A stretch of DNA of 64,000 nucleotides from CAWATZ01 sp963784995 (GCA_963784995.1 CAWATZ010000008.1:1-64000); one strand, 5' to 3'. Shown: positions 52,501-60,649, counted from the stretch's first letter. Program-made: numbers and translations. Notes: generated from the sequence alone by a model not told the origin.

Positions 52501-53628
52501 GCGAGTGGCGCCGTGGGAACCTTTGCCTCTCCGAATGTTGGTAACAACATCGCCGTGACTGTCTCCGGCTTGACTTTGAGCGGGGCCCAGGCTGGCGACT
52601 ACCAACTGCCAACACCCCAGGAGACCACGACAGCTGACATCCTTACCGCCGCGGCCTCCTACTTTGTAATCAACGCTCCGAGCAGCGTCACTGCCGGGCA
52701 GGGCTTCACCTTCACCGTGACGGCCAGGACCGCCAGCGGCATGACCGCTACCGGTTATACCGGCACTGTCACGTTTGGCAGCCCCGATTCCGCCAGTTTC
52801 TCCCCGACTTCCTACACGTTTGTCCCCGGAGACAACGGCACCCACACCTTCTCGACCACAGCAGCAATTCTCTTCAACCCCGGCTCCAACCAGACGATTA
52901 CCGCCACGGACACGGCGCATTCAATCACCGGCACCAGCAATAACATCACTGTACTCGCCTCCTCGGGAGCGCAACTGACCCAGGGACCGATCTATTATGA
53001 CGTCAAACCTTCGGAGGGCAGCACCGGGCAGCGTTCGATGATCGATCACGTCCAGCTGGTCTTCAGCTCCAGCACCTTGCTGTCCAGCGGCTACTCGTTC
53101 GTTGTGACAACCCTCGCTGGAGACAATGGCGTGCCAGCCGGTTCGCAGGTGACGGTCTCCGCCACCAATGTCGGAAACACCTACACGCTCAGCTTCTCCG
53201 GGACTGGCGTTGGCGAGGGTGGATCGTTGTTAGACGGCGTCTACTCGCTGCAACTGCGTGGGCCAGGCAACAGCAACACCCAGCTGGCCACCTTCTTCCG
53301 CCTCTTTGGCGACACCAACGGCGACGCCCGGGTGGACAACGTGGATCTTGCCGTCTTCCAGGCAGCCGATGGATCGAACATCCGCCAGACCGGAAAGTAC
53401 GTCGCCTACCTCGACTACGTCGGCAACGGCGTGATCAACTCCTACGATGAGGAGCAGTTCGGCTGGGCAGCCGGCGTAACCAACCGCTACGAAGGTTACA
53501 GCAATGATGAGTACGCCCGTTACGGCTATGAACTCGACTTGAATCCGGCGGATCCGACCTACGGCTTCCTCATCCCGATTCCCGACTTCGTCTATGCGGA
53601 CGGGACAACTCCACCCAAGCACTCTTGA
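40517..53628 (+). CDS. giant repetitive surface protein (composite of several frames)
   Basis: The whole region reads as one protein of about 4,370 residues if frame breaks are repaired. The N-terminus has a basic leader and LEELETRLVPN, a motif common at the start of large planctomycete surface proteins. Next comes a beta-rich region with autotransporter-like repeats (GTLDVSGGTLTVGGGTTSFS, then SGGTLQGSDSVQVNGTLTW), heavily frame-broken from 40.65 to 42.7 kb. From 42717 an Ig-like region (YGQSVTFTATM, GTVEFYDGTTDLGTG) leads into 35 YDG-type repeats, a divergent YDG domain, an Ig-like domain and a C-terminal dockerin/EF-hand-like segment (FRLFGDTNGDARVDNVDLA). It is probably cell-surface or extracellular. 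ATG 40517 and 40523 are both possible starts. Confidence 0.7.
42717..46850 (+). CDS. giant surface protein: Ig-like region and first ~13 YDG repeats (largest intact frame)
   Basis: This frame contains NLIPGQTYKIMTFSSNSSNF (an outer-surface adhesion-type segment), an Ig-like domain with SVTFTATMSNNVANGPTPYG, a spacer with YSITGFVNGDSIASAGVTLS, and then repeat units each opening ALSISAVTDSKVYD. The frame stays open to 47306, but after about 46840 a net 2-base loss makes the reading senseless. There are no cysteines in the repeats apart from one Cys (ALSICAV) at about 46600, where other units have Ser or Gly. Confidence 0.7.
47554..48060 (+). CDS. giant surface protein: two-repeat segment between frame breaks
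   Basis: A short stretch of two YDG units in one frame, bounded on both sides by the same lesion: GGCGGCGCCGAC has become GGCGGCGCGAC (near 47547 and 48047). The coding content is identical in type to the neighbours. It is not an independent gene. Confidence 0.5.
   Translation: MTTHTATGTITPAALSIGAVTDSKAYDGTTTSSKTPTVSGLLGSDTVTGLSQAFTSKDVLGSNNSTLTVTAYTVNDGNGGADYTVTTHTATGTITPAALSISAVTDSKAYDGTTTSSKTPTVSGLLGSDTVTGLSQAFTSRNVLGSNGSTLTVTAYTVNDGNGGATTR
48057..49961 (+). CDS. giant surface protein: seven-repeat segment
   Basis: About seven consecutive YDG units without a break; one has ISAVADSKAYD in place of the usual TDSK, and the unit starting near 49600 opens TPFALSISAV rather than TPAALSISAV. 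The segment ends where a single base is missing in the ALSIS codons near 49871. It is part of the large gene. Confidence 0.6.
   Translation: MTRHTATGTITPAALSISAVTDSKAYDGTTSSSKTPTVSGLLGSDTVTGLSQAFTSRNVLGSNGSTLTVTAYTVNDGNGGADYTVTTHTATGTITPAALSISAVTDSKVYDGTTTSSKTPTVSGLQGSDTVTGLSQAFTSKDVLGTNGSTLTVTAYTVNDGNGGTDYTVTTHTATGTITPAALSISAVTDSKTYDSTTTSSKTPTVSGLLGSDTVTGLSQAFTSKDVLGSNGSTLTVTAYTVNDGNGGDDYTVTTHTATGTITPAALSIGAVTDSKAYDGTTSSSKTPTVSGLLGSDTATGLSQAFTSRNVLGSNNSTLTVTAYTVNDGNGGADYTVTTHTATGTITPAALSISAVADSKAYDGTTSSSKTPTVSGLLGSDTVTGLSQAFTSKDVLGSNGSTLTVTAYTVNDGNGGADYTVTTHTATGTITPAALSISAVTDSKAYDGTTSSSKTPTVSGLLGSDTVTGLSQAFTSSNVLGSNNSTLTVTAYTVNDGNGGADYTVTTHTATGTITPFALSISAVTDSKVYDGTTTSSKTPTVSGLQGSDTVTGLSQAFTSRNVLGTNGSTLTVTAYTVNDGNGGTDYTVTTHTATGTITPAALSIAPSPTARLTTARPVRRRRPRSAACSAPTR
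50071..53628 (+). CDS. giant surface protein: last repeats and C-terminal domains
   Basis: This 1185-residue frame holds the last nine YDG units, then a divergent YDG domain (ITANNKVYDGTMNATLNTSG, then GVFGGDTVNLV), an Ig/filamin-like domain (INAPSSVTAGQGFTFTVTA, GYTGTVTFGSPD) and a terminal segment with two calcium-loop-like motifs, GDTNGDARVDNVDLAVF and LDYVGNGVINSYDEEQFG, as in dockerin/EF-hand ends of planctomycete surface proteins. The end is an ordinary TGA at 53626-53628, followed by a strong hairpin. Confidence 0.8.
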   Translation: MTTHTATGTITPAALSISAVTDSKAYDSTTTSSKTPTVSGLQGSDTVTGLSQAFTSKNVLGSNGSTLAVTAYTVNDGNGGADYTVTTHTATGTITPAALSISAVTDSKTYDGTTSSSKTPTVSGLQGSDTVTGLSQAFTSSNVLGTNNSTLTVTAYTVNDGNSGADYTVTTHTASGTITPAALSISAVTDSKVYDSTTASSKTPTVSGLQGSDTVTGLSEAFTSRNVLGSNGSTLTVTAYTVNDGNGGADYTVTTHTATGTIAPAALSISAVTDSKAYDGTTSSSKTPTVSGLLGSDTVTGLSQAFTSKDVLGSNGSTLTVTAYTVNDGNGGADYTVTTHTATGTITPAALSISAVTDSKAYDGTTSSSKTPTVSGLLGSDTVTGLSQAFTSSNVLGTNNSTLTVTAYTVNDGNGGADYTVTTHTATGTITPAALSIGAVTDSKAYDGTTRSSKTPTVSGLLGSDTVTGLSQAFTSSNVLGSNGSTLTVTAYTVNDGNGGADYTVTTHTATGTITPAALSISAVTDSKVYDGTTTSSKTPTVSGLQGSDTVTGLSQAFTSKDVLGTNGSTLTVTAYTVNDGNGGADYTVTRHTATGTITPAALSISAVTDSKAYDGTTSSSKTPTVSGLLGSDTVTGLSQAFTSRNVLGSNGSTLTVTAYTVNDGNGGADYTVTTHTATGTITPAALSISAVTDSKVYDSTTASSKTPTVSGLQGSDTVTGLSEAFTSRNVLGTNASTLAVTAYTVNDGNGGADYTVTTHTASGTITPFTLTVSGITANNKVYDGTMNATLNTSGATLSGVFGGDTVNLVASGAVGTFASPNVGNNIAVTVSGLTLSGAQAGDYQLPTPQETTTADILTAAASYFVINAPSSVTAGQGFTFTVTARTASGMTATGYTGTVTFGSPDSASFSPTSYTFVPGDNGTHTFSTTAAILFNPGSNQTITATDTAHSITGTSNNITVLASSGAQLTQGPIYYDVKPSEGSTGQRSMIDHVQLVFSSSTLLSSGYSFVVTTLAGDNGVPAGSQVTVSATNVGNTYTLSFSGTGVGEGGSLLDGVYSLQLRGPGNSNTQLATFFRLFGDTNGDARVDNVDLAVFQAADGSNIRQTGKYVAYLDYVGNGVINSYDEEQFGWAAGVTNRYEGYSNDEYARYGYELDLNPADPTYGFLIPIPDFVYADGTTPPKHS

Positions 53629-53647
53629 GCGCAAGTCGCAAAACACC

Positions 53648-53686
53648 GCCGGCCTGGCAGGAACCAAGGAATCCTGCCAGGCCGGC
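53648..53686 (+). terminator. 15-bp hairpin after the giant gene
   Basis: GCCGGCCTGGCAGGA (53648-53662) pairs perfectly with TCCTGCCAGGCCGGC (53672-53686), with a 9-base loop. It lies 20 bp after the stop codon of the surface-protein gene. No poly-U follows, but the stem strength and position fit a transcript end. Confidence 0.7.
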
Positions 53687-53932
53687 ATCTTCCGATAGTC
53701 CAGTTAGACTGGCATCAGAACAGGATCAATAAACGATGAGATTTCTGGCAAAGACATCCGCCTGTTCCCCTGGACGAACCAGCGCCCCGGCCACAACTGC
53801 TACAAGATGCCTTGCCGCGTCATTGCTTTCCACTGGCATGCGTGGAGCGGCAGGATCGAAGATCAAGACCGTTGCAGCCGTTACCGGCAGATCCACGTCG
53901 GTGAGGCGAGAAAGGGAACCAGACCAGGGCGT
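53687..53932. other. 246-bp interval, no recognised gene
   Basis: Short frames on the + strand (for example a stretch reading CRVIAFHWHAWSGRIEDQD at about 53810) look protein-like but lack a start and match no family I know. It may be a gene remnant. Confidence 0.35.
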
Positions 53933-55192
53933 TCACAGCGGCGGCAGGTTGCCGGCGCCGTCAAACGCCAGCGGGCGGACGGAGCCGACTGTCTCCAGCT
54001 GAGTGCGGCGCTCGGGCTGGTCCAGGCACGCCTCCGACACCTCCAGTTCCTCCAGACAGAGGGTGTTGCGAATGCGCATCACCCGCCCTTCCTCCGGTGC
54101 GCGCGTGCCAATGATGGCCAGGGCGGAATCCAACACCTCCCGGTCGGACTCGAAATGCACCGGCACGAAGGCCCCTTCCGGGTAGCCGGCCGTCAGACAG
54201 TTGATCACCGTCGCCTGGTAGTTCATGGCCTGGACCAGCCGATTGGTGGTGAAGTCGGCCAGGCCAATGCCCGAGGCGTTGCCGTGCGTCTTCGCACTGA
54301 GGCCGCGGACAAAGATCAGCCGCATCTGGGGCTGGTCGCCGATGGATTGGCCCAGGCGAAAGGCCCGCTTGCGACCAACGACGTTGGTGTCCATCCCCGA
54401 GCCGCTGATGTCCTTGCCAATCTCGTCCACGATCAGCAGATCCGCCTGGGCCCAGGGCAGCTTGGCCAGCAGCCGGCGGGCCAGCACCAGCAGCCGTTCC
54501 TCGCGTGCCTCCAGCTGCTCGGGCGGCACCCCTTCGATCAGTGCCAGCTCGTCGCAGGCATTCTCGACCAGGGCCAGGCCAAAGGCGATGGGGGCATTGG
54601 CCAGCAGGGTCCGACTCACGGATCGAACCACCTGGTCATAAGGGTATTCGATCAGGATGCGGTGATAGGCCAGGGCGCCGACGTGCTTGCCCAGGCCGAT
54701 CATCATCATCTTGAGCAGACCGCTCTCGATCGGACCGTGATACGCCGTGTGCGGCTTGACCCGGGCGACCACGCCCACGTGATCGGCAGCTGCCGCGTGT
54801 CGGTCGAGATAGACCGGAAAGCCCTCGGCGGTGCGCCCAACCTCTCGCACCTCCATCGAGGCCCGGATCGGCACGCCCACCGCCTGCTCGGTGATCCCGT
54901 AACTGTGCAGGATCTTGACCTGGCCCTCGGCGGTGCCGCCGCCGTGGCTGCCCATGGTCGGCACCAGGAAAGGATGGGCACCGAGCTTCTTGAGGTAGTC
55001 GGCCGTGGCCCGGAGCACTTCCGGTACGTGAGCAATGCCCCGGCTGCCGGCGGTCAGGGCGACCGTCTGTCCCGGCTTGATCCGCTTGCTCAGCTCCAGC
55101 GGCTCCAGGGCCAAGGCGACCGAGGAGGGAATCTCCGGCACGCGGGGACGCTCAAAGGTCTGGCGAACGCGGACAAAACGCGGATGAGCCAC
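53933..55192 (-). CDS. LarA-like (DUF2088) protein, lactate-racemase N-terminal domain
   Basis: A 419-residue protein. It has the LarA-type beginning VALALEPLELSKRIKPGQTV with VALTAGSRGIAHVPEVLRA, then LVPTMGSHGGGTAEGQ and VGVVARVKPHTAYHG, which carries His residues near the family's active site, and LLIVDEIGKDISGSGMDTN. Lactate racemase LarA uses a nickel-pincer cofactor; many relatives act on other 2-hydroxyacids. No larB, larC or larE gene is in the window, so the cofactor and substrate are uncertain. It is 20 bp downstream of the MFS gene on the same strand, so the two may be an operon. Confidence 0.8.
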   Translation of the reverse strand: MAHPRFVRVRQTFERPRVPEIPSSVALALEPLELSKRIKPGQTVALTAGSRGIAHVPEVLRATADYLKKLGAHPFLVPTMGSHGGGTAEGQVKILHSYGITEQAVGVPIRASMEVREVGRTAEGFPVYLDRHAAAADHVGVVARVKPHTAYHGPIESGLLKMMMIGLGKHVGALAYHRILIEYPYDQVVRSVSRTLLANAPIAFGLALVENACDELALIEGVPPEQLEAREERLLVLARRLLAKLPWAQADLLIVDEIGKDISGSGMDTNVVGRKRAFRLGQSIGDQPQMRLIFVRGLSAKTHGNASGIGLADFTTNRLVQAMNYQATVINCLTAGYPEGAFVPVHFESDREVLDSALAIIGTRAPEEGRVMRIRNTLCLEELEVSEACLDQPERRTQLETVGSVRPLAFDGAGNLPPL

Positions 55193-55212
55193 AGCGAACC
55201 CTCCAGCAGAAT

Positions 55213-56754
55213 TCAGTGTTCAGTCTCCGTGATGCGCAGGCTGAGCAGGAACACCAGGACCAGCAGCCCGGCCCCGAAGGCGTAGGGCAGCACGTGCGAC
55301 GGCAGCACGTCGAACAGCGTCAGTCCCACGAAGGGGCCGAGAATGCGGGCCAGGGCGGCGGCCGACTGGTTGACGCCCAGCACCTCGCCCTGTCGGGTCT
55401 GGTCGCCGCGGCGGGAGATCAGCGCCTGCACCGACGGAGTCAGCAAGGCAAAGCCCACCACCGCCAGGGTCATCGCGGCCAGGCCACAGGCCAGCAGCGG
55501 GCCCCGCCCCAGGGAGTGCCGGACCAGCAGCACGGCCACGCCCCCGAGCAGGCCCAGCGTCATGAAGACCAGCCCGGTCCGCAGGAAGCGCACCTCGCCC
55601 ACCGTGCGGATGAACCGGCGATAGACAAAGCCCTGCATCAGCATCAGCACCAAACCGACGTAGGCAAAGATCAGGAAATTCAGCCGTTCGGTGGTCCGGG
55701 CAGCCTCCTTGGTGAGCAGGTGGGCCCGCGCCGCCCGGCTCAGTTCCTCGCCGGTCAGCAGCAGCCGGTTCACCAGCGCCAGGGTCGCTTCCAGGCCGCC
55801 AAAGGCGAAGGTCGCCAGGAAGAAGGTCGCGACCAGCATCCGCACCGAGGGCCTGGCCAGCACGTGCCGGATCCCCTGCCAGTCGAACAGCCGGCGGCGC
55901 AGCCCCAGTGGGACGGCACCGGCCTGGCGCGTCTCCGGCAAGCGGGCCAGGCCGAACAGCAGAGCCAGCAGCGACAGGGCGGCGGCCAGGTAACCGGGGG
56001 CGCCGGCCAGGGGCACAAACAGCGACGCGAAGCCGAGCAGCGGACCGAAGGTGAAGCCGATGCCGAAAGCCGCCCCGATCAGGGCCATGCCGTGGGCACG
56101 CCGGTCCGGAGGCGTTGTGTCCGCGATCACCGCCTGGGCCGTGCCGATGGTCGCTCCCGCCACACCCGCACCCAGCCGGCTGACGAACAGGAGGATTAGC
56201 GCCAGCACCAGCAGGTGATGATCCACTCCCTTGAGCATCGTTTCGGCCACCCAGCCTGGCTGCCAGAGAGGTTGCAGTCCCCCAACCTGCCCCAGGGCCG
56301 AAACCACGCTTGCCGCCTGATCCTGGGTGCGCGTTCCCCACTCCCCCACCTCGGAAGCGATACCGAACAGCGTGTAAAACACCACGGAGCCGGCCAGGCC
56401 CAGCAGCAGGATGGGCCGTCGGCCGATGCGGTCGGAGAGCCGGCCCCAGAACGGCGCGAAGAGGAACTGCATGAACGAGAACGATGACATCAGCAGACCC
56501 AGCAGCACCCCGCGCACAACGGCCCCCTCGGCTCCTGGAATCAGCGGCTCAAGGATGTCGTCGGCGTACAGCGGCAGCAGCGGCAGCACGATGCCGAAGC
56601 CGAGCAGGTCGATGAAGACCACAAGGAAAACGATCAGCTTGGCGTAGCGGGAAGCAGCCGCGGAAGTGGGCAACGCCGCTGCGGGTAAGATGCCGTTGAC
56701 CGAGGGCGGCACCTCGGCAGGGGAGGGACCAGACTGGATGGAAGGATCGGCCAT
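55213..56754 (-). CDS. MFS transporter, TetA-like drug:H+ antiporter group
   Basis: A 513-residue membrane carrier with about 12 helices. The first helix region is FLVVFIDLLGFGIVLPLLPL, and motif A is GRLSDRIGRRPILLLG in the first cytoplasmic loop. VIADTTPPDRRAHGMALIGAA followed by GFTFGPLLG is the motif C-type region. A long hydrophilic insert (ARAAHLLTKEAARTTERL-like) is between helices 7 and 8. Motifs suggest an exporter of the DHA1 family. The start at 56752-56754 replaces a longer upstream frame. It is upstream of the LarA-like gene. Confidence 0.85.
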   Translation of the reverse strand: MADPSIQSGPSPAEVPPSVNGILPAAALPTSAAASRYAKLIVFLVVFIDLLGFGIVLPLLPLYADDILEPLIPGAEGAVVRGVLLGLLMSSFSFMQFLFAPFWGRLSDRIGRRPILLLGLAGSVVFYTLFGIASEVGEWGTRTQDQAASVVSALGQVGGLQPLWQPGWVAETMLKGVDHHLLVLALILLFVSRLGAGVAGATIGTAQAVIADTTPPDRRAHGMALIGAAFGIGFTFGPLLGFASLFVPLAGAPGYLAAALSLLALLFGLARLPETRQAGAVPLGLRRRLFDWQGIRHVLARPSVRMLVATFFLATFAFGGLEATLALVNRLLLTGEELSRAARAHLLTKEAARTTERLNFLIFAYVGLVLMLMQGFVYRRFIRTVGEVRFLRTGLVFMTLGLLGGVAVLLVRHSLGRGPLLACGLAAMTLAVVGFALLTPSVQALISRRGDQTRQGEVLGVNQSAAALARILGPFVGLTLFDVLPSHVLPYAFGAGLLVLVFLLSLRITETEH

Positions 56755-56868
56755 GCGTCGGCGTTCCTGCGGGCTGTCCGGGCAGGGGGGGCGCAACAAG
56801 AGATGTTATACAGCCCGCGAGGAAATAAGGGGAGGGCGCTCCGGCAGCAGGGTGTCCCTGTGGATGTT

Positions 56869-56955
56869 GGCGAGCCCGGGGGCGTTAGCCCCCGGGGTGC
56901 CGATGCTGGTGCGGCGGATACCACCACCCCGGGGGCTGACGCCCCCGGGCTCGCC
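56869..56955. repeat. 31-bp inverted repeat
   Basis: Arms 56869-56899 and 56925-56955 pair over 31 bp with one mismatch, around a 25-base spacer. Each arm also contains GGGGGC/GCCCCC self-complementary parts. It lies between the divergent MFS and HEAT/propeller genes. Confidence 0.9.
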
Positions 56956-57024
56956 CCAGTCCGATTGTCCGTGCCTCTCTTGCAGCAGCGCGGTACAATC
57001 ATCCTGGACCCAAGGAGAACACCC

Positions 57025-58674
57025 ATGTCGTCTGTCCAGCAGAATCCGCTTGCCCGAGCCAGTTGGTGGTTGATCCTTCTGATGGGCTTGCCTTTCTCGG
57101 CAGTCCTCGGCGCGGAACCGGATTCGCTCGTGATCGAGCTGCGGGCGGCCGGGATCGAGCCGAGCCGGCAAGGCCTCGAGAAGTTCCTGGAGCCGATGCG
57201 TCTGACCCCCACCCGGCTGGCGAAGGTCCGCGCCTTGCTCGCCGACCTGGGCAACGAGGACTTCGAGAAACGGGAAAAGGCAACCACGGCCCTGAGCGCC
57301 ATGCCGCATCTCCCCCGGACCTTGATCAAGAATCCGGGAGGACCCGACCCGGAAGTCGAGAAACGCATCGAGCAGGTCCTGGAAGATCCTCGGCGCGACG
57401 AGTGCGAGCATCAGCTGTTCCTGGTGCTGCGTCTGGTCCAGGAGAAGCGCCTCCAGGGGCTGGCCCCGTTGTTGCTGGAACTGATGCCGCAGTGGTCGGA
57501 GGAGCACCTGGTCCAGGCCGCGGGCCGGGCGGTGGTTGCGTCCGCGGAGCGCGCCGACGGCAAGGTGCTGCGGAGCGCCCTGGCACGCAAGGAGACCGGG
57601 CCAGCGCGGCCGGCGGCGGCAACGGCACTGGCCGCCGTCTTCGGACGCGAGGCAGGCCGGGAACTAGAAGGGCTTCTCCAGGACGCGGACCCGCGGGTCT
57701 GTCTGGCCTCCGCTACCGCGCTCCTGAACCAGGAGAACCGCAAGCCGCTGACGACCTTGACCCGGTTGCTGGAGGCGGAACAGGTCGAAGTCCGGCAAGC
57801 CGCGGCGGTCCTCCTGCGCGACGTTTCGGGCCAGCAGATCGACTACGCCAGCTACGACGAGCCGAAACGCCGGGCCGAGGGGGTCGCGGCCTGGCGGGCC
57901 TGGGTGGCCAGGGAAGGGGCTACCGCCCAGCTGCACCTGCCCGTCGGAGTGCGCAAGGCCCCTCGCGGCCGGATCGTCGCCGCCATTTTTGGAGAGAACG
58001 TCCTCCGGGAGATCGATGGGGTTACCGGCAAGACGCTGTTCGAGGCGCCCGGCTTCGCCTATCCGTGGGGCAGCCATGCCACGCCGGAGGGTCATCGGCT
58101 GGGCGTGGATTTCAGTTCGTCCTACGTCGTGGAATATGACGCCCGAGGCAAGGAGGTCTGGCGGCAAAGCACGCCGGGCCAACCCACCAGCGTCGAGCGC
58201 CTTGCCAATGGACGGACGCTCCTGGCCCTGAGCGATTCGGGCAAGGTGATCGAAATGGACCGGGCGGGCAAGGTCGTCTGGGAAGTCAACCTGGGCGGCC
58301 GGCCGACCACGGCCCAGCGCCTGGCCAACGGCACCACCCTGGTCGCGCTTCAGTTTGCCGGCAAGGTGGTGGCCGTCAATCGCAAGGGAGAGGTGGTCTG
58401 GCAACTCACCGGGCTGGGCACGCCGCACACGGCCGAGCAGCTGGACAATGGGCACGTATTGGTCTGCGAATTCGCGGGCGGGGTGATCAAGGAATACGAT
58501 CGCTCGGGCAAGGTCGTCTGGTCCAAGGAAGGAGTCAACAACCCGGCCCAGGCACAACGGCTGGCCAATGGCAACACGCTCGTCTCCGGAGCGGATGGCA
58601 TCACGGAGTTCGACCCCAAGGGCAAACAGGTGCGCCACTTCCGCATGGGGCGGTGCCGGTTCTTCGCCTACTGA
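57025..58674 (+). CDS. secreted protein with HEAT-like N-terminal half and beta-propeller C-terminal half
   Basis: A 549-residue protein. A signal/anchor (WWLILLMGLPFSAVLGAEP) is followed by helical repeats (VRALLADLGNEDFEKREKAT, LLQDADPRVCLASATALL and EQVEVRQAAAVLLRDVSG) resembling HEAT repeats. From about residue 320 comes a propeller of repeated blades with the pattern ANGxTLV...GKVxxxDRxGKVVW, for instance RLANGTTLVALQFAGKVVAV and DRSGKVVWSKEGVNN. Such domains usually mediate protein contacts. No enzyme motif is seen. Confidence 0.75.
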   Translation: MSSVQQNPLARASWWLILLMGLPFSAVLGAEPDSLVIELRAAGIEPSRQGLEKFLEPMRLTPTRLAKVRALLADLGNEDFEKREKATTALSAMPHLPRTLIKNPGGPDPEVEKRIEQVLEDPRRDECEHQLFLVLRLVQEKRLQGLAPLLLELMPQWSEEHLVQAAGRAVVASAERADGKVLRSALARKETGPARPAAATALAAVFGREAGRELEGLLQDADPRVCLASATALLNQENRKPLTTLTRLLEAEQVEVRQAAAVLLRDVSGQQIDYASYDEPKRRAEGVAAWRAWVAREGATAQLHLPVGVRKAPRGRIVAAIFGENVLREIDGVTGKTLFEAPGFAYPWGSHATPEGHRLGVDFSSSYVVEYDARGKEVWRQSTPGQPTSVERLANGRTLLALSDSGKVIEMDRAGKVVWEVNLGGRPTTAQRLANGTTLVALQFAGKVVAVNRKGEVVWQLTGLGTPHTAEQLDNGHVLVCEFAGGVIKEYDRSGKVVWSKEGVNNPAQAQRLANGNTLVSGADGITEFDPKGKQVRHFRMGRCRFFAY

Positions 58675-58831
58675 GCCGTTATTACCTCGGCGAGAAAGAA
58701 GATCACGCAGGCCGGATTGACAATTCGGCCTGCAATCTTTCGTGCCGGAGTAATACCCGGCCGTCCTGATCCACTCTATGACTGGGACTGGTTTGTGGCA
58801 CGGAAGAGGGACTGGTCTGATGGCTGCAGCA

Positions 58832-60166
58832 TCAATCCCGGTCTTTCTTCTCCAGCCGATACAGATGCTTTTGCGTCCGCAGGATCAAGCTGCCGCTGGC
58901 CAGCGCCGGCGTGGCCAGGCTCATCTCGTCGAGCTTGTTGCGGTCCAGCACCTTGAACTCCTTGCCGGCCTGGACCACGACCGTGTCGCCGTCCTCGCTC
59001 AGGCAGAACACCTTGCCGTTGCAGGCCCACGGCGACGCCGTGAACGCCGTCGGCCCCAGGCGCTCCCGGTCGTAGACCTGCTTGCCCGTCTTCGCCTCCC
59101 AGCAGGAGATCATGCCCCGGTCATAAAGAACATAGAGATAATCCTCGTAGACCAGCGGGGTCGGGTGATAGGGCCCGGCCAGGGGCAGCGACCAGGCGAC
59201 GTGCTTGCTGCTCGTCTCGTCGGCGGCCAGAGTGATGTTGCCGCGGGCCCCGGGGCGGATGGCGTAGACGGGCCGGTGCAGCGGGTCGAGGACGTAGCCG
59301 GAGCTGACGTAAAGCAGGCCGCGCCGCGCAAACGGCGACGGAATGGAGATGACCGACATGCCGGCCAGCTCCCACAACTGCTTGCCTTCCAGGTCGTAGG
59401 AGCGAATCTTGGGAGTGGCGGCCGTGACAATTTCCGTCCCCTGCTCGTGCTCCCAGACAAACGGCGTGGCCCAGTTGCTCTTCTCGGTCCGCGGCACCTG
59501 CCAGAGTTGCTTGCCGGTCTTGCCGTCGTAGGCGGTCAGCGTCGATTTCTCCTCGTTGTCGTTGACCACGTAGAGCCGGCCGGCGTGTGCGACCGGGCTG
59601 GCCCCGGTGCCCCAGCCCATGCTCGTCTTGTAGGCGGGCAACTTGTGCGACCAGAGCTGCTTGCCTTCCAGGTCGTAGCAGAACAGGCCGAGGTTGCCGA
59701 AGTAGACGTACAGGCGCTCGCCATCGCAGACCGGCGTCTCGGAGGCATAGCTGTTCTTGATGTGAATGGGGCCAGCCGGGACGCCCTTGTGGGCTTCGTG
59801 CTGCCAGAGGGGCTTGCCGGTCTTGAAGTCGAGGCAGCTGACCACCCAGCGATGCTCGCCGGGCTGCACCTTGCCGTTCAGGTCCTGAATGTACAGACCC
59901 TTGCGCTGTTCCGGCAAATCGGCGTCGCTGAGGACCGAGGTGACGAAGATGCGCTCGCCCCACACCACCGGCGACGACCAGCCCCGGCCCGGGACCGTCT
60001 TCTTCCAGACGACGTTCCTGTCCGCGCTCCAGGTGTCGGGGTAGCTCGGCCCCTCGGCCACGCCGGCCCGGGCCCCGCCGCGGAACGACGGCCAGTCGTT
60101 CTCGCCGGCCTGGACGGCCAGGGGGACAGTCAGCGTCAGGAACAGGACCGATAGCAGGCGGAACAT
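58832..60166 (-). CDS. secreted PQQ-like beta-propeller protein
   Basis: A 444-residue exported protein with a signal peptide (MFRLLSVLFLTLTVPLAVQA). It has the family opening WPSFRGGARAGVAEG and repeated blades such as CLDFKTGKPLWQHEAHKG, CYDLEGKQLWSHKLPAYKT and TAYDGKTGKQLWQVPRTEKS. This is an eight-bladed PQQ-type propeller without obvious dehydrogenase residues, common in planctomycetes. It is probably extracytoplasmic and its ligand is unknown. It is the last gene of a same-strand group with the lipoprotein and DUF1559 protein. Confidence 0.85.
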   Translation of the reverse strand: MFRLLSVLFLTLTVPLAVQAGENDWPSFRGGARAGVAEGPSYPDTWSADRNVVWKKTVPGRGWSSPVVWGERIFVTSVLSDADLPEQRKGLYIQDLNGKVQPGEHRWVVSCLDFKTGKPLWQHEAHKGVPAGPIHIKNSYASETPVCDGERLYVYFGNLGLFCYDLEGKQLWSHKLPAYKTSMGWGTGASPVAHAGRLYVVNDNEEKSTLTAYDGKTGKQLWQVPRTEKSNWATPFVWEHEQGTEIVTAATPKIRSYDLEGKQLWELAGMSVISIPSPFARRGLLYVSSGYVLDPLHRPVYAIRPGARGNITLAADETSSKHVAWSLPLAGPYHPTPLVYEDYLYVLYDRGMISCWEAKTGKQVYDRERLGPTAFTASPWACNGKVFCLSEDGDTVVVQAGKEFKVLDRNKLDEMSLATPALASGSLILRTQKHLYRLEKKDRD

Positions 60167-60184
60167 GGTACAGTCTCCGAGAAA

Positions 60185-60631
60185 TCAGGGCGTCTTCGCC
60201 GGCCCCTGGAGCTGGAAGTCGTGAACGGCGGCGTCCTTGCTCACGGTGGCCTTCAGCGTGGTGGTGCTGGGGTTGCTGTAGATGGCGGGGAGCGTTTCGC
60301 GGGCCTTGGACTCGATGGGCGGCTTCCTGGGATCGGGAGGAGAACCGTCCGGCTGCAAGAACCGGCTGATGGTCACCTTGTACTCACCGGGAGCGATGCC
60401 CTTGCCGCCCTTCTTTGGAGTCAGCGCATACTTGCCGCCGGCGTTTGTCGCTCCGCTGCCGCCAAAACCGAGAGTGTCTTCCACAGGAATGAACGTGACC
60501 AGCGCCTGGCTCAGGGGAGTGCCGTCCTGGGTGACCTTGCCGGTCACCTTGACCGTTCCTTCCGGTTCGCCGCTGCCACAGCCGGCCAGGAGCAGCACCA
60601 GAACACCGACGGCCAGCGTTCGAGCAAGCAT
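60185..60631 (-). CDS. lipoprotein with carboxypeptidase-regulatory-like fold
   Basis: A 148-residue protein. The lipobox LLLAGCGSG at about residues 13-21 indicates lipid attachment at Cys18. The body, VKVTGKVTQDGTPLSQALVT then GGKYALTPKKGGKGIAPG and EYKVTISR, matches the Ig-like regulatory domain found in many planctomycete lipoproteins. It sits between the DUF1559 and propeller genes with short gaps, a common arrangement in this lineage. Confidence 0.8.
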   Translation of the reverse strand: MLARTLAVGVLVLLLAGCGSGEPEGTVKVTGKVTQDGTPLSQALVTFIPVEDTLGFGGSGATNAGGKYALTPKKGGKGIAPGEYKVTISRFLQPDGSPPDPRKPPIESKARETLPAIYSNPSTTTLKATVSKDAAVHDFQLQGPAKTP

Positions 60632-60649
60632 GAGGAGCGTCCTCCGGAC

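Noticed and set aside
43413..52920. Series of long reverse-strand frames (hundreds of residues, rich in Gly, Ala, Arg and Val)
   Set aside because: They are mirror readings of the 252-bp repeats; the same periodicity gives repetitive frames on the opposite strand, with no start signals or family motifs.
53736..54002. 88-residue + frame after the giant gene
   Set aside because: It is Ser/Thr/Arg-rich, overlaps the end of the LarA-like gene and lacks a clear ribosome site; another frame in the same place looks slightly more protein-like, so neither is convincing.
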